From Punctularia strigosozonata HHB-11173 SS5 (taxonomy: Eukaryota > Basidiomycota > Agaricomycetes > Corticiales > Punctulariaceae), in contig NW_006767437.1 in the NCBI RefSeq assembly GCF_000264995.1, positions 2,087,755-2,151,754 on the forward strand: 64,000 nt of DNA, in the 5' to 3' direction. This document shows, in pieces, positions 44,371 through 57,346 of this stretch. The translations under genes were made by a program, and so were the position numbers. Numbering within the stretch: the stretch's first letter is position 1; each line of letters opens with the position of its first letter. The notes under the pieces were generated by a model, which was given only the letters and a program-made list of their open reading frames with translations, was not told where the DNA came from and made no database searches.

Positions 44371-46359
44371 TTACGACGTCAGGTTCCACTCCATATCCGA
44401 CGGTGCCCGTATCTCGAACTTGGTCTCCAATGTCACCTCCTGCCCCGCCTCGACGTCACACGCCCACTCGAATCGGCCCTCCTTCTCACCTCCTTCGGGC
44501 GCCCATCGCACCTTGCCGAACGCGGCCGCCACCTCCTGGCCTGCCTCCGCCTCCGCCAAGCCCTCAGGCTTGCTGAGGATGACCTTCGCTCGGCCCTTGA
44601 AGTCGTCCGCCGCGAGCGGGATCGCGTCGCGCACGACGACGTCCTTCGCCGCAAACTTGTGCTTGTTGGTGACGGCGATCTTGGTCGTATACGTCGTGCT
44701 GTTGTGCCGCTCGATGAAGGCGCCGCCTTGACCTTGCTTCGTGGTCGAGTCGCGGACGTAGGTGATGCGGACTGCCGGGTCAGGGCCGAAGGTGCAGTGG
44801 AAGGTGTCGCCGGCGTCCACGTTCTGCACGATCACAGGTCAGATCAGACGGTGCTGAGCGGAGGATCACGACGCGAATACGCGCCTGGATGGACGTCTTG
44901 GAGACGAAGCTGTCGTCCATGAAAACGCTGACCGGACCGGAGAGAAGCCTGTAATCGCTGATGTTCTTGACTGCGCACTGGTAGCCATAGTCAGCCTGGG
45001 GCGAAGCAACCCGGTGGTGGTGCTCCACGCTGCACGCACCGAGAGATACACGACCGGCTCCACGCGCGGCACGGCGACGTAGGACGTCTTGGCTTCGAAC
45101 GTCAACGACGCGATCGAAACCTGGTGCGATTCGCCATCGCTCGGAATGCTCGACTTGCCCTCGACCGCGTAACTGAGCGACAACGCGCTCTCCGACACGA
45201 TCGTCCCAGGCTCCGTCATCATCGCACGTCGCTCGTGCTCCCGTTCCCGATCGCCGCCTCCCGCCATATCGTCGTCGAATATGGCGAAGCCCATGTCATC
45301 GTCCGACTCTTCGTTCGCCTCGGCTGTCGCCGTCGCCATGCTCGTCTTCCGCGCCGACAATCTGACCATGGGCCGTATAACGGAGGGCGGAAGGGCGCCG
45401 GGCGGGGGCGGAAAGGGAGGGGATGGCGCCCGATAGACCGGCGTGACGCGCCAGGAGGGAAGGGCGGGAATGCCCTTGGCGAAGGTATCCGAGGTCGCGG
45501 TGCTGAGCACGATCGCGGCGTCCGTCCAGTCCTCGCCCGTCGACTGAGTCACACGCGCGCGATACTTGAGCGTGACGGACGTTCCCGGCTGCCCGTTCTC
45601 CGTGGTGGCGTACAGATCGTAGGTGCTGTTCCACCAGGTGTTGGTCGAGACTGTGCGGGAGTGTGATCAGAGCGAGTACGAGACGCGGAGGTGATATGTT
45701 TGCTCACTGTACGTGAGTTTGAGGTGGGCAGGTCCGTCGTGATCGGCACCGATGACCATCGTAACCCTGGCGTCGGTACTGCCCTTGCGCTCGCGGTGCC
45801 GCTCGGTCTCGAGCTTGATCTCCTCCTCTACCTGCTGAATCTTGCCGTCCAGCTCGAGCACCGCGGCGAGGTTGAGCTTGCTGCGCTGCATGAACGCCTC
45901 CATGTACTTGACCGCGTCCAGGGGCGCGACGTGCTCGCTGGAGAGCGTGTCCGCGTAGCCGGAGAGCATCTTCGCCTCTTTTTCGCGCATGCGTTTCTCG
46001 GCCTGGAGCGCTTGCTGCTCGGTCCGGAGGGCGCGGATACGCGCCTGATTGTTGGGCGCGGCGGAGGAGCGATTCTTCTTCGGATCCCAGGTGCAGGTGA
46101 CGTCGAAGAGGCGGGCGTCGCCGAGGCCGGTGACGCGAACGGAGTCGAAGTCGACGGAGGAGGACAGGCCGAAGATCTCAATCTTGTTTTGGCCGACCTG
46201 AGAGACGGGTTTAGGACGTGATCGACGAGGGGTCAGAGGATGACGGGATACCTTCAGGTCGACGTTGAAGGTTCGGACGATCTCCGCCCTGTTGCTCTTG
46301 AAGATGGTGACGGCCTTGATAGGGTGTTCGCCTGCGTCGATGACGAGTCCTTGGACCAT
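44371..46359 (-). CDS. DUF4140/DUF4139 protein (mucoidy inhibitor A-like)
   Basis: Soluble protein with an N-terminal DUF4140 and a C-terminal DUF4139 domain; homologues are called mucoidy inhibitor A-like but the fungal role is unknown. Exons (minus): 46359-46252, 46197-45708, 45650-45040, 44994-44885 and 44823-44371. DUF4140 shows VTIFKSNRAEIVRTFNVDLK and VGQNKIEIFGLSSSVDFDSV. A long coiled coil follows (ARIRALRTEQQALQAEKRMR, then IQQVEEEIKLETERHRERK). DUF4139 opens with STNTWWNSTYDLYATTENGQ and includes VTLKYRARVTQSTGEDWTDA, an acidic/Met-rich disordered insert, LLSGPVSVFMDDSFVSKTSI, and VRWAPEGGEKEGRFEW to the end. The intron 44824-44884 needs a GC donor (GCGCGT) to stay in phase. The start is the ATG preceding QGLVIDAGEHP. 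Confidence 0.87.
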
Positions 46360-47197
46360 ATTGTAGGATAGACAGAGGAGGGAGATCGATGTGGAGGGAG
46401 AATTTGCGAGGCTTGGCGCGACGTGTGGACATGTCTTTTATATATTCTTGTGCTGTAGCGCAGCAGTCGACATCAAAGGGAAGATATCCGGGTAAAACGG
46501 GCCTGGGGTATGAGTCCGTATGACTCTAGAGTGACTCCAGACGGCGCCGGCCATGTTCGGTCCTATACAAAAGCTGTACATATACATGAGAATCGTGTTC
46601 TCGAGGTTGGAGTCTGAAGAACGTAGATCAATCAGACGAGCGCCTCCCAAGCTGGCTTGATCATTGGAAGATATGCAGGGATCAGATCTGCAGATCTGGG
46701 ACAGTCGGTGGGAGCGTGATTGCGGGGTCGAAATGCGGCGGTCTGTCCCCGTCGACCATGACGGCGTCGGGGCACGTCGAGCAGGTCAATGTATCGAGCA
46801 CGTCGAGCGCGTCGTCGACGGTGGAAGTGCAAACATGTTGTGCGGACGCTTGACCGCCGTTGGCGAGCTGGGCTGGTGATCTGATTCTGAAATCCACGCG
46901 GATGGTGGGTGCCGAGAAGCCGAAGCGCTCCCGATAGATATGTTGGGTGGATTTGCTTGGAATATATTGGGCCTGGTCTCTCGATCACACTCGTTGTTCT
47001 TGTACTCTGGAGTGTATACTAGCTCTGTAGGTTGCGATACTAATGCACCGCGCCTGGTCGACGTATCTCGACTCGAGTGTGCTCGGGCGAGGCGGGCCAG
47101 CACCGTTGACGTCGGTAGGTCTTAGTCAAGCGCCGTAATATTCCCACCCGCCCACACTCACCGCCTCTCCTTCAATATTTTGCCATTTGTTTTATAG
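46360..47197. other. Divergent promoter region
   Basis: About 0.84 kb between the DUF4139 (minus) and tetraspanin (plus) genes. Minus-strand frames of 71-118 codons overlap each other at 46,630-47,100; one (46682-46897) has a plausible protein-like composition but no recognisable family. I do not call a gene. Confidence 0.4.
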
Positions 47198-48621
47198 ATG
47201 GATCACAACCTGTACGTGCCCTCCGTCCAATTCTCCGCGCGCGCTAACGCGGTGTACGGAAAACCAGAGGCGACTCGCGACGAGGGTCTGTGATTTCCAC
47301 CGCCTCCCAGACGACGTCGACCCGCCACCTCATGGACGCCGCCAGCAGCCCGCTCGAGCCCCCGTCTGTCCCGTTCGCCCTCAGGTCCCGCTCCGAGTCG
47401 ATGCAGTCCCTCTCGCCCAGGCCCGACCAATCCCTCCTCAATCGCTCGGGCAGCCCGTCGCTCAGCGTCAACTACCTCCCCGCCAAGTTCTCTCCCCTCA
47501 CCAACGTCCGCAGGCGGAACAAGGGCGGCGATGTCGACCTCCCCAAGCGAGGCGGCGGCCGTGAGGCCTTCCGTGCCGGCGAGGCGCGCATGCCCGCCGC
47601 CGGCGACGAGGATTACGACGGCGTCCAGGGCGGCTTCTTCGGTGGTAATAAGGAGGGCGGGCGCACCAAACAACGCCTGCGGTGGACCAAGTTCAAGTGG
47701 ATCCTGTTCGTTGCCAACACCTTCGTACGTCGTCGTCGCTCGCCTGACCATGTCCATGCCTTCGACCAACACTGACCACCCACGTTTCGCATAGCTCTCC
47801 ATCTACTCCCTGACCGGTCTCATCTTCTGCCTCCTAACCTGGTTCAATGTCTGGCACCACGCCGACGTCCTCCGCGTCGGCAATCGGCCCGAGCTCATCC
47901 TCTCCACCCTCGCCGCCTCCGCCGGCATCGTCACCTCCCTCATCGGCTGGGCCGGCATCCTGCTCAACAACCGCGGTTTCCTCGCCGTCTACACCTTCTT
48001 CCTCTGGATCTGCTTCGCCTTGCTCGTCGTGCCCGGCTACCTCACCTACAAGCGCCGCACCTTCAACCTCGAGGGCAAGGTCAACGCCGAGTGGTCCCGC
48101 GACCTTGGCACCGACGGCCGGCTTCGGATCCAGAACCAGCTCGCCTGCTGCGGTTACTTCTCGCCCTTCGTCGAGGCGTCCATTAGCGCGACGTGCTACG
48201 CGCGCAGCGTGTTGCCCGGGTGCAAGGGCCCCTACATCCGCTTCCAGCGCCTCGTCCTCGAGCGGTGGTACATCGCCGCCTTCTCCCTCGTCCCGCTCCA
48301 CGTCGCCATCATCATGGCCGGCCTGCTCTGCTCCAACCACGTCACCTACCGCTTCGGCAAGGGCATGATGCCCAAGGCGTACAGGTTGAGCTTGAACTCG
48401 ATGGCCGTCATCATGGACAACTACGCCAAGTCCGTCGCTTCTCTTCTCGCGACAGAGATCGTCGCTGACCGTTTTTCCACAGCCAACTCGCGGAGCAGTA
48501 CGGCACTGACGTCGCTTCGGAGGTGCTCTCCCGCTCGCGATCGAACCTCAACCTGCCCCAGGTGCCGTACGCGTCGAGCAACGCGGCCACCGACGGCAGC
48601 AAATACGATCTACGCGGATGA
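47198..48621 (+). CDS. Tetraspanin, fungal Tsp2-like
   Basis: Four-helix plasma-membrane scaffold protein of the basidiomycete Tsp2 group. Exons: 47198-47211 (14 nt, MDHNL), 47268-47724, 47795-48429 and 48483-48621. The 14 nt first exon is needed because the downstream frame has no suitable upstream ATG. The N-terminal ~150 residues are disordered and cytoplasmic (RSRSESMQSLSPRPDQSLLN). Helix 1 is WILFVANTFLSIYSLTGLIF. Helix 2 lies in LSTLAASAGIVTSLIGWAGI and helix 3 in FLAVYTFFLWICFALLVVPG. The large outer loop has the tetraspanin CCGYFSPF motif and further cysteines (ATCYARSVLPGCKGPY). Helix 4 is in ERWYIAAFSLVPLHVAIIMA. The tail ends ATDGSKYDLRG. All hallmarks are present and the gene looks whole. 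Confidence 0.9.
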
Positions 48622-49171
48622 GCTAACGCGTTCATGATATCATCTTGGGAGATACGAGGGGATGGTACGTCTATCCACCTGCCCCTCCTCCATGTGGCTG
48701 CATTTCCTGATGGAACGACAGTCTACAGTATGGCACGGCTTGCATTGGCATCGCACTGGCTCACGGACCTATCTAATATATACCCAGCGAGATATAGCAT
48801 ACGATTCGAACACACTCTTTTTGATCGCCGTGGTGAGACTGCGTGTGTTAAGCTCAAGTTCACATACAACAAAACTCCTGGCGCCCGCGTGTCCAGCGCA
48901 TTCGTGAGTTGTACATGACCAAGAGGGATCTTACCACGGAGGAAGATTAGTGCGTACGATACCTCCTCGGGTGACAGTGCTATGTATGCCGGGATTTCTC
49001 CTCATGCACTGAGGTGCAACGAAAGAATACGCATCAAGATATATACCGTAAGAACTAGAAATACACGCTACAGTAACTGCACAACAGAGCAACAACAGAT
49101 CATCGTATATGCGAGAATATATCGCGCTAAGCTGAAGAAGGCGCGCCAGAATCGCGTTCGAATACGAAAGG
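48622..49171. other. Convergent 3' flanks
   Basis: Spacer between the tetraspanin and DUF7330 genes, which converge. AT-richer; no gene is supported. Confidence 0.5.
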
Positions 49172-50671
49172 TCACGAATGTAGGGAGTTTTCATCCGAGC
49201 TTCGGGGCAGGGGAAGGGGCATCGGGAGCACGTCGGGGGAGTTGCCGGGTGGTCGAGTCTCGAGCTGGACCTTGAACGAGTCGCAATCTTCGCAGATGAC
49301 CTCGAGCGGGCCGCTGGTCATGTACGCGATCACGGCGTAGTCGTTGATAAACTCGGTCCGCGGCTCGTGGATATCGACGACTTTGACTCGGGCTTCGAAG
49401 TTTCTAGACGAAAGGTCAGTACGCGTCGGGGGTACATACGAAGGAAGAATTCACCCTCCGTTCCCGTAGATTAAGTGCTCCGAAGGAATGTCGAAGGGGG
49501 CGTATTTGATGTCGACCTCGACGTCTGTGTCTCCGTGAGGGGAGTAGAGTTCGACGTTGTCTGCGACGTTGATGCGGCCGGTGATGTTGGCGTGGGACGT
49601 GGCGAGAGAGATGTTGCGCGCATAGAGTGACTATACGCGAGAAGTTAGCACCTGTGTATACGCCTTGCGTCGCAGGCTAATACGTGCCTCGATCAGGATC
49701 GGCGCGTCGGACGATTTGAGGGAGACCGAGGATATATCGACGCTTCGCCCCAGGTCGCCAACGCGGTGCGAAAATCCGGGTAGGTTGGTGGCGAACTTGT
49801 CCAGAGGAAAGGGTATGTATCCATCGGCTATGATGGGGAGTAGGACTGTGATGTGATGTTGCGGTATATGCTCCTTTGACATCGCTTGCGACCATCGGTC
49901 AGGGGTCTGCAAGATAATCAGCGGGATCGACAAGGCATGGCCGTCAATGGCCACTCACGAATATCCCAAGGTCGACTTGTCCCACTTCGGAGCGAAGAAG
50001 ACATATTGATGACTGCATGAGCACGTCCTTGGACCGATGGGGGGCAGCCACCAGAACGATGGCCGCGTTATCATGGTGGAATGAAGGCAAGATTTCGATG
50101 CTGCCGCTTGCCGACGATCCGCGCGAGTATATGCGCAGCGAATTCGATAGGTTCGAGATGGGGATGGTGAAGGAACTCAGCGCCGAGGGCAACTCTGGTG
50201 CGTCCCCAGAGCTGAAGTGGTCGTCCCAGAAGTAGTCGGCGCCTTGGATGCACCGTAGCTCCTCGCCATCGGCAGGAGTGGGACGCGCGAGGACTTCCTC
50301 ATCCTGGTAAAGAGAAATACGAACGCGTCAACGTGGAGGTTTTACACCGAAAAATAAACCCCCGCGCTCACTGCATGTTGCGGCCCCGTCGCCGATAAGC
50401 TCTGGTACAGAACCCACAGCAAGCAAAACAGGAGGACCACCCACACATACGCGCGACACAGCCGCCTCGCCGCAGACTGTCCGCGATAAATACCGCCCTT
50501 GCCCGGGCGAGGAGCATAACCCAGGAGCGGTGCGGTCTCCTCGTAGCGCGGGTCGGCGCCGCGGGGCGCGTAGGCGGGAGGCGGGTTGGGCGACGGGCTG
50601 CGGGAGCGCCTCAGGCCCTCCTCGGCGAGCTTGGACCCCAGATCATGGTCGTCATCGAGCAGGATCACCAT
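49172..50671 (-). CDS. DUF7330 single-pass membrane protein
   Basis: Basidiomycete membrane protein of unknown function. Exons (minus): 50671-50372, 50303-49959, 49906-49688, 49630-49455 and 49403-49172. The N-terminal ~65 residues are polar and Pro-rich with RRSRSPSPNPPPAYAPRG and a Glu-Glu-Thr-Ala-Pro-Leu-Leu sorting-like motif. One transmembrane helix follows: VWVVLLFCLLWVLYQSL. The rest is probably extracellular or lumenal beta-rich: VLARPTPADGEELRCIQGA, FTIPISNLSNSLRIYSRGSS, EVGQVDLGIF, FATNLPGFSHRVGDLGRSVD, NISLATSHANITGRINVADN and DYAVIAYMTSGPLEV. The intron 49631-49687 needs a GC donor (GCACGT) to stay in frame; the others are GT-AG. The start is the ATG before VILLDDDHDLG. Confidence 0.78.
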
Positions 50672-53123
50672 GTCATGGACGCTGCGCGGCGGTGGGAGGC
50701 ATGTCCTTCTGCGAGAGGCGGCGGCGCGGCACAGGCTGCGCAGATGGGCGCCCTGGCTGCGTCCGCAGGCGGAGCCGATGAGTCGGTCATATTCGGCTTG
50801 GCGCGGTGCCGCGGCGGCGGGATGAACCAGACGAAAACATCGTTGGTCGCGACGTCGACTACACCACAAACTCGTCGGTCATTTGGAACCACCTTCGACC
50901 ACAAGTGCCCCGCTATTCCTGGCCGCGGCGTGGAATAATATATGATATCTCGATATTTCCTGGCGACTAACTTACCAGTGGGATGGTATGATCACGTGCT
51001 GGCATTCTGACTCGCAACTCCCGGCCAGATGGGTCGTTGTTTCCTATCACCGTTGTTACAAGGCTGCCATCGAATCGCTCGCATCTCGTCCGGCAGAATG
51101 TTCTGACCGCATGAACAATAGTCACTGGCAGGGGACTCCCTCTCGTAAGGCGGAGTGAAGGCGGTCTTGCCACCATCTCTACCAACGCCGACCATGTGTC
51201 CCAGGGCCGAGGCTTGAGCGAACGTTCATAGGCTTGGCTTACTGCAACACCGGATGACGCCTATCTTCGCATATGATGGTGCATTTTGGTTCCTGGCTTA
51301 CAGCATTTCATGACAGCTCCGGCTGTACTAATCTAATGTTTTGGTGCGCGATTTCGGGAACACGGACACACTACTAATTGCGGATCTCAACCAACACGCT
51401 GTGGTATCACTTGATGGACTTGAACCAAAGGGCCACCCTTGGGTATATTTCAACAACATACAAGGCTTATCCGCACGCACGGTAGTTCCCAAGCTATGGG
51501 CTCATTGTGCCAGTCTCACCATCATTTCTCGAATCGCCTCCGCGACCACTTTCTTGAACAGGCCGAAGATGCTCACGGCGTGTATATGGCCCTGCTGATA
51601 GAACGGCCTTCCCATGGCAAATCATGACCGTGTCACCACCGACGGCGATACCACGGCCTGGACTTGTCGTCGATCACCAACTTTGATACCGTTATCTTGG
51701 ACAAACGGAAACATCAACGCGATAACAGAGAGTACACTCCCTAGCATCGACACTGTGCTAGATGTTGGCGCATCCGTCAACTTGAATGTCTATTCACAAT
51801 AGGTTTCATCAATTTCATACATGTCAATTCAGCCAAGGCGCGAGTCTTCGATCAGAGGCCCAGCCTTGTACGATACGGCTGAGGGTTGGAAGGATGTGTC
51901 AAGTTTGGTGTCCTATCTCCACCGCAGGTTGTCTTGACTCTTCTATTCAGAGGGATCATGCACACGCACCACTATGGCGGTATCCTCCGGACGGCCATGT
52001 CGCTCTAGCATTCCAGAGCGCACTAGAGCTCGACGCAAGATGTTCTGGGCTCGACGAGATGCTGTATTGCAAACGCTGCCTAAGACAACAGCGACGACCG
52101 CGCTTCTCAAATGTATGACATACTCCACGCACCTACATTGATCCTAGCAGGTCCTACGCGCGTTCCCCTCCCCTCCGGGACATGCCGCAGGGCTCGGAAG
52201 GTAAAGAGCTTATTCTTCGGTCCTTTTAGATGCTGTGGCGAGCTACGGAGGATTGTCCTCTTTTGCACGCACCTCTGGGAGACGAAGATACCAGCATTAG
52301 CCCCTCACGGGATTCGCGACGACCTTCGAGTACTAAGATGGTGCCCGGTGGTCTTCATTTCCATCCCACGCCACGATGTCGATGCATCGACGCCTGCGAA
52401 CGCAGGTAGAGAGTCCATGCTTCTCTACACAGTGGACGAACGGATGTACCGCCCTGTCGCCGCGTTCCGGAAGCTTTGTGTCGTATTGTTGGTATAACGA
52501 CTGACTTCGCAGTGGGACTCACGCGGTACCGCGCGGCTCGTTTCGATTGCATTGAACGGTAAAGGACTATGCTTCGCAACGCAGCTCGCATTGAGTTTGG
52601 GGGGCAGAGTTCTTATTGCGAGACTACGTGTGATCTCCAGGGTGGTGTCGTTCATTCTGTCGCACGTACAGTGATTTGCGTGTGTGTCGGTTATATAGGA
52701 TACCAAAGCTGTAACTAATATCGGTGATAGTATAGATAGAACGCAGCTATATCATTCACTCGTTCAAGGAGTTGTCTAACATTGTGTGCAGTCGGCAATA
52801 TTGCGAAGCGGCTCCCTTGAGTGCCGTGGACACCGTTGTAGACGGCAGATGATTGCTCCAGACTGTAAACATGTAAATGTATGGCTTCCCGGCCCCTTCT
52901 CCAGATGAATTGTCAGCGACCGGGTGGCGGACCGTTAAATGATTACTATGCAGTAACCACATGCAAGGGAGATGACTCCAGTTCTTCCGCTGTACGCCTC
53001 TTCTGTGCTGTATCATGTCAACATTAATCAGAGAATTCTGGTGTTCACTTTTTGTTGGAAACAAAGGGTTGTTCGGAAAGCTGCCTAGGGTAAGAAAACG
53101 AGTTAGCTGGTAGATCAAAAGGA
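50672..53123. other. Gene-poor region left of the tRNA
   Basis: About 2.4 kb with only short, overlapping frames on both strands and no recognisable family. The left end carries the promoter of the DUF7330 gene. Confidence 0.4.
53117..53120 (-). terminator. Pol III terminator of the tRNA
   Basis: TTTT on the minus strand, three bases after the last base of the tRNA; the usual RNA polymerase III stop. Confidence 0.7.
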
Positions 53124-53211
53124 TCCTTCGAACCGGGATCGAACCAGTGACCTTGGGATGACAAGTAGTAACCATTACAGTCCCACGCTCTTCCAGCTGA
53201 GCTATCGAAGG
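53124..53211 (-). tRNA. tRNA-Tyr: tRNA-Tyr (GTA) with intron
   Basis: Folds as a cloverleaf on the minus strand. The acceptor stem pairs CCTTCGA (53211-53205) with TCGAAGG, with a discriminator A at 53124. The D-arm follows TAGCTCAGCTGG, the internal A box. The anticodon stem pairs TGGGA with TCCCA around the loop CTGTAA, so the anticodon is GTA. The B box GGTTCGATCCC lies in the T arm. About 15 bases between the anticodon loop and the 3' half of its stem form an intron next to position 37, where eukaryotic tRNA-Tyr genes normally have one; it is removed by the tRNA splicing endonuclease. The gene is 88 bp and followed by TTTT. No other gene overlaps it. Confidence 0.93.
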
Positions 53212-56200
53212 TTTACTTTGGTAGGCGTTTTACGTTATATAAGCCTCAAACACAGCATCATAGCCCAATGCCTCCCCCGTCGCTCAACCGCTAGGCAAGA
53301 ATGGTCACTGACTGGAACAAGCGTGTGATTTCACTCGACTGGAGGTCTCGTGTGAGAAAAGAAGATTCGTCGGGGGAATCGAGTGTGCGAATTGCGAAAG
53401 CAAACGGGACCACGGCAGTATACTTAACGCTTCGCTAGGTGGTAACAGGTCCTCCGTTCTTTGACATGGTATGGTCCGTCGAGAAACTCAGACATTGGAG
53501 GATGCTGGATCAGATGAACATCGTCGTCGTCTCTTGGAAGAAGTGCGAAGTAGGAATCAAACCCACCGGAATCACTCCACAACGTGGATCCCAGGGAATT
53601 GCCAGCCTCTTCGCTCGCTCACCCGAAGGAGTCCTACGAAACGTTAGCCTGAGAGGTGGTTCAGTCATCTGTACTCTACGCCTTCCCAACGTTCATCTTC
53701 GCGAAGACCTCGATTGCTGCGGCGGGGTCCCAGGGCTAACAGGTCTTGTGCCCAGCGCAACGCTTCGCCCGCCACGCGCTGAGCTACGTAGGGGAAATGT
53801 GGAGCGGTGGACCTGCAGATGACCTGTCCCTTGGGGCTTCCATGGTTCCAGACAGCCTTCATTGGCTGGTGCCGAGCGGGAACAAAACAAGCGAGGTTGC
53901 GCACTTATCAAAGCGAAGGCTAGCTGCGGCATGATTCGCGCTCGGTCGCAATTGACGGGCGTTGTTTCGCCGACGGAGGGTGTATGACGATAGGGGTCGA
54001 CGCCCGATTTCAGCGGAAAGTCGGCGAAGATATCATCTGGTCGGGTTGGAGCAGGAGCGCGCTGATTGGCCGGCTGGTCCTGCGAGCTCGAGGTTACGCT
54101 CCACTCTCATCACCAAAAGCAATCTCGGCAACTCACCATGCCGGTGGATTGAGGTGGCGTTTCCCGTTCACGCTGTTATCTGCCTTTTTCCGAGTGAAAG
54201 CGCGTCGATGATGTGGTGGTAGTGGCACCCACAAAAGAGCGCGCGCGCCATCAAGCTGATCGGCTCCGTAACACGTTCTTCGAGAAGTCACTGCTCCTGT
54301 CATCTTTAGCAATCAACTGCATCACCACCGAACGGGTTAGCCAAGTTGATCTTACAAGGAAACGGGAGGGGAAGGTATGTAGGCAAGGAGCAAACCTCAA
54401 AGGATGAGATTGCAAAAGTGTCTCGGAAAAGTATGGTGAGAGCTGAAAACACGATGTCACTGTGCAGAGGAGCAATCTGAATGACGAAGCGCAAGAACAG
54501 GAACAATCATATGACGCTTTGAGGTACGAAGAGGGAGGAGATGCGCAATCAGAAAGAACTCCACTTCAATGAGGTGTGAGGGTTTCGGCAACTTACTATA
54601 CCCACTTATTGATGCTCAACACGACCCTTGACGCCATTGGGTAGATTACTATCAAACATGCGGATAGTGCGCGCAGCATTTGATGTCTTCCCGGTTCACA
54701 GCGAAAGCTGGCAGACGTACTGTACGGTTATGCACAACGAGCCCCCGTGTAAAGAACCAATCGTAGCAGCCACCGTCGAGCTGATCGGTAGAGCGGTATA
54801 TCGTCCATGAGCGTACACAACGCCATTCGTTGCGGATCAAATTAGTCGTTTCTAGTCGCGAAGCACGAGAAGACCGAGTCCGGTGACACCCCTCCATGAC
54901 GCTGTGTACGAGAGAAGGGTGCTTAGCCATGTATGCGTCTTGGATCACCTGTTCGACTGCAAGTACAGCGGGAAACTGCCTAGAAGCCGAATATGCCCAA
55001 GAGGAAGAGAGCCGCGTTCTGCCGCAGTCCATTAGCTATGTAAGACGGTGATCGCTGAGCGGACGTGGAGCTTCTACAACCGCCCTATGAGGAGCTGTGT
55101 GAGCCCATTCAACGGGCTTCGATGGCGCAGAAGGGGCTACATGAGATAGTGAAGAGGCGGATGCCGACACCGTGGTGACCAGGTGACGAGCCGGAGGTCG
55201 GTTGCTAACGACACCATCGTCCGGGACGTTCTTCCGTGTCGCGTTATCGGAAGTCGGAATGCGTCCGGCGTGGGTTCTTGTCCATCCAGGAAGGGTTTCG
55301 CGGGACATTGTCCTCCGCATGCACGAGACCAAGCAACGCGTGTCGAGAAGGTGAAGGAAGAAGCAGTCGTATTATGAATATGAGGAAGACGTGACATCAG
55401 ATGAGACGGCCAGCGACGAAAGACGAGGGTACTAGTCGGATGCGATAACGATGTGATTGGGAGCAAACGGTAAGCAGGACTGGACGATGCCTATCCAGGG
55501 TCGGATGAGATGGTACATCTCCCGTGGACACACGAATCGTGATTTTGTGGCGAGCTAGCAGCATGTACGATATCTGCTCCAGCATGGCAGCCCGGCGGCC
55601 CATGGGAAGATAGCGACTTTCGGATGGTAGACTGAACGCCGTCGTGAGACGCCTATCGTCGTTCGAGTGGCCGGAAATACAAAGGCCGACCTCCTATCGC
55701 CTGCTTTTGCTATGGCTCGTCAGCATATTCCATCCGCCGGTGCAAGATCATCGCGAAGGGCCAAGGAGTACTTGCTAACTCCAAGCACGCCACAATAGAC
55801 CCAGCTCCCTAAGGACGAGGCTCTGTATGTAGGGATAAGAGGGCGAAATGGACGAAGCACGCGCGCTTCGGTCATGGAGTCGGATGCACGACGCACCCCG
55901 GATGTCATCGTGACGCCACCGTTCGGACTGAGGCCGAGTGCTGGCCTCGCTGCTGCGCATATCTGACTCCGACCGGGACGGCTTCTCGCTTTCGTTCATC
56001 CTATCGGCCTTGTGCGCTCGCGTCAGTCGCGTTCGCGACTGGGGCACCATGTATGCGGGATACCCATAATTAGCGATAGCCGTGTTTGTGCACTGGAGCG
56101 TGTGGTAGACCGAAGGGGTTGGCTGTATGCATTGGCTGTGAACGTTTGCACGAGCGTTCCGGAGATAGCGCAAACGGAGAGCGTGCAGAGTCGCGCAGTC

Positions 56201-57346
56201 GCAGGACGGACGAGCAAGCCCCGTCGTTTTGGTTCGGGACGTGCGCGCGCGCGTGGGGGCTCGTCGACCAGAAGTTCGGGCATGTCTCTGTCGTGCATTG
56301 GTTGACAGCGGGAACGATCGGGAAGCGGGAGAAGACGCCGCTCCCATTGCAAACCGCCGAGCTTGATTTGGGATCAACAATCAATTGCAACGGGAGCCTC
56401 AGGAATCATCGAGATGGCGCGGCGAACTGCAGGGGCAATATGTGTACGGTGGAGCCTGCGTCCGATCAACCCGCTTGTACAGCGGCGAATGCTCTCCCTT
56501 CGCCGAACTCCTTCGTCGTTGCGCCTTTGTTCTTGGCTTCTTTCCATTATGTTGGAGGAGGTCGAGCGCCGGAGTGAAGGTCTGCTGATCACAGGGGCGT
56601 GTAAAGGTACCGCTGCCGCGGTCTCTCCAACTCCGCCTGCGCGGCCCATGATTGGTCCGTGCGTCCAGTTCGGGCAGCTTCGTGCACCGATTTGGACTGG
56701 GCTGGGTACCGTTACGGTGCATGCAGACGGTACGAAGGACGATGGCGTCGATAGGAGGGTATGTCGGCGTCCACCAGACCGCCGGGGAAGACGGAGCGAA
56801 TTTGCCGTCGCGCTCGACATGTATGGCAACGATCTTCGCCGGGTCTTCGCCGTTGCGCGCAACAGGGGGAGACAGGGGGAGCGCGAACGTGGGGTACGGC
56901 ACGCGATCGGGCGCGTGCCTTACGTGAGACTGTGGTTTATCGCGGAGGGCGGTGTGTGTGACAGGGAAGCAGGGCGGGTACGTAAGCGGGTGAGACCGCA
57001 GCCGAAATGGGCCGCGGTTCGCTGATCTAGGCGAGATCCGATCGGGAAGACGTGCTCGCTGGGGAGATAGCGTCCACGGGGCGTCGTGGTCGGCGTCGGC
57101 GGTCGTCGTTCGAGAGCGGGCGCGAACGAGAACAACGGCGGCGGGCTGGCGGGCAAGCAACGAGAACAAGGTGTCGGATCGCCAGGGAGACGGAGACAAG
57201 TTGTAGAGATAACGCCGGCGGAGAGGCTAGATCTGGCAGAAGCGAACCGTGCTTGGACGAGGCGCGCCTGTCCCGATACACACAAAAGCTTGCTTCAGCC
57301 ACACCTCTCGCTCTCTCCCGCACCACCGTCCCCACCCCTCACCATC
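53212..57346. other. Gene-poor region between tRNA-Tyr and the PPS1-like gene
   Basis: About 4.1 kb. Many overlapping frames occur, some long because of high GC content at 56,000-57,300 (for example 56399-57199, minus), but none has family marks and they contradict one another. On the minus strand near 53,675-53,735 a short protein-like segment reads WDPAAAIEVFAKMNVGKA then stop, after a TTAG acceptor; it may be a terminal exon of an unrecognised or decayed gene. The right end holds the promoter of the phosphatase gene. Confidence 0.4.

Noticed and set aside
47203-47802. 199-codon open frame on the minus strand
   Set aside because: Antisense to the tetraspanin N terminus, whose reading frame is supported by four helices and the CCG motif.
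56399-57199. 266-codon open frame on the minus strand
   Set aside because: High-GC region where long frames arise by chance; Pro/Arg-rich composition, no motif, and it is contradicted by equally long frames on the plus strand.
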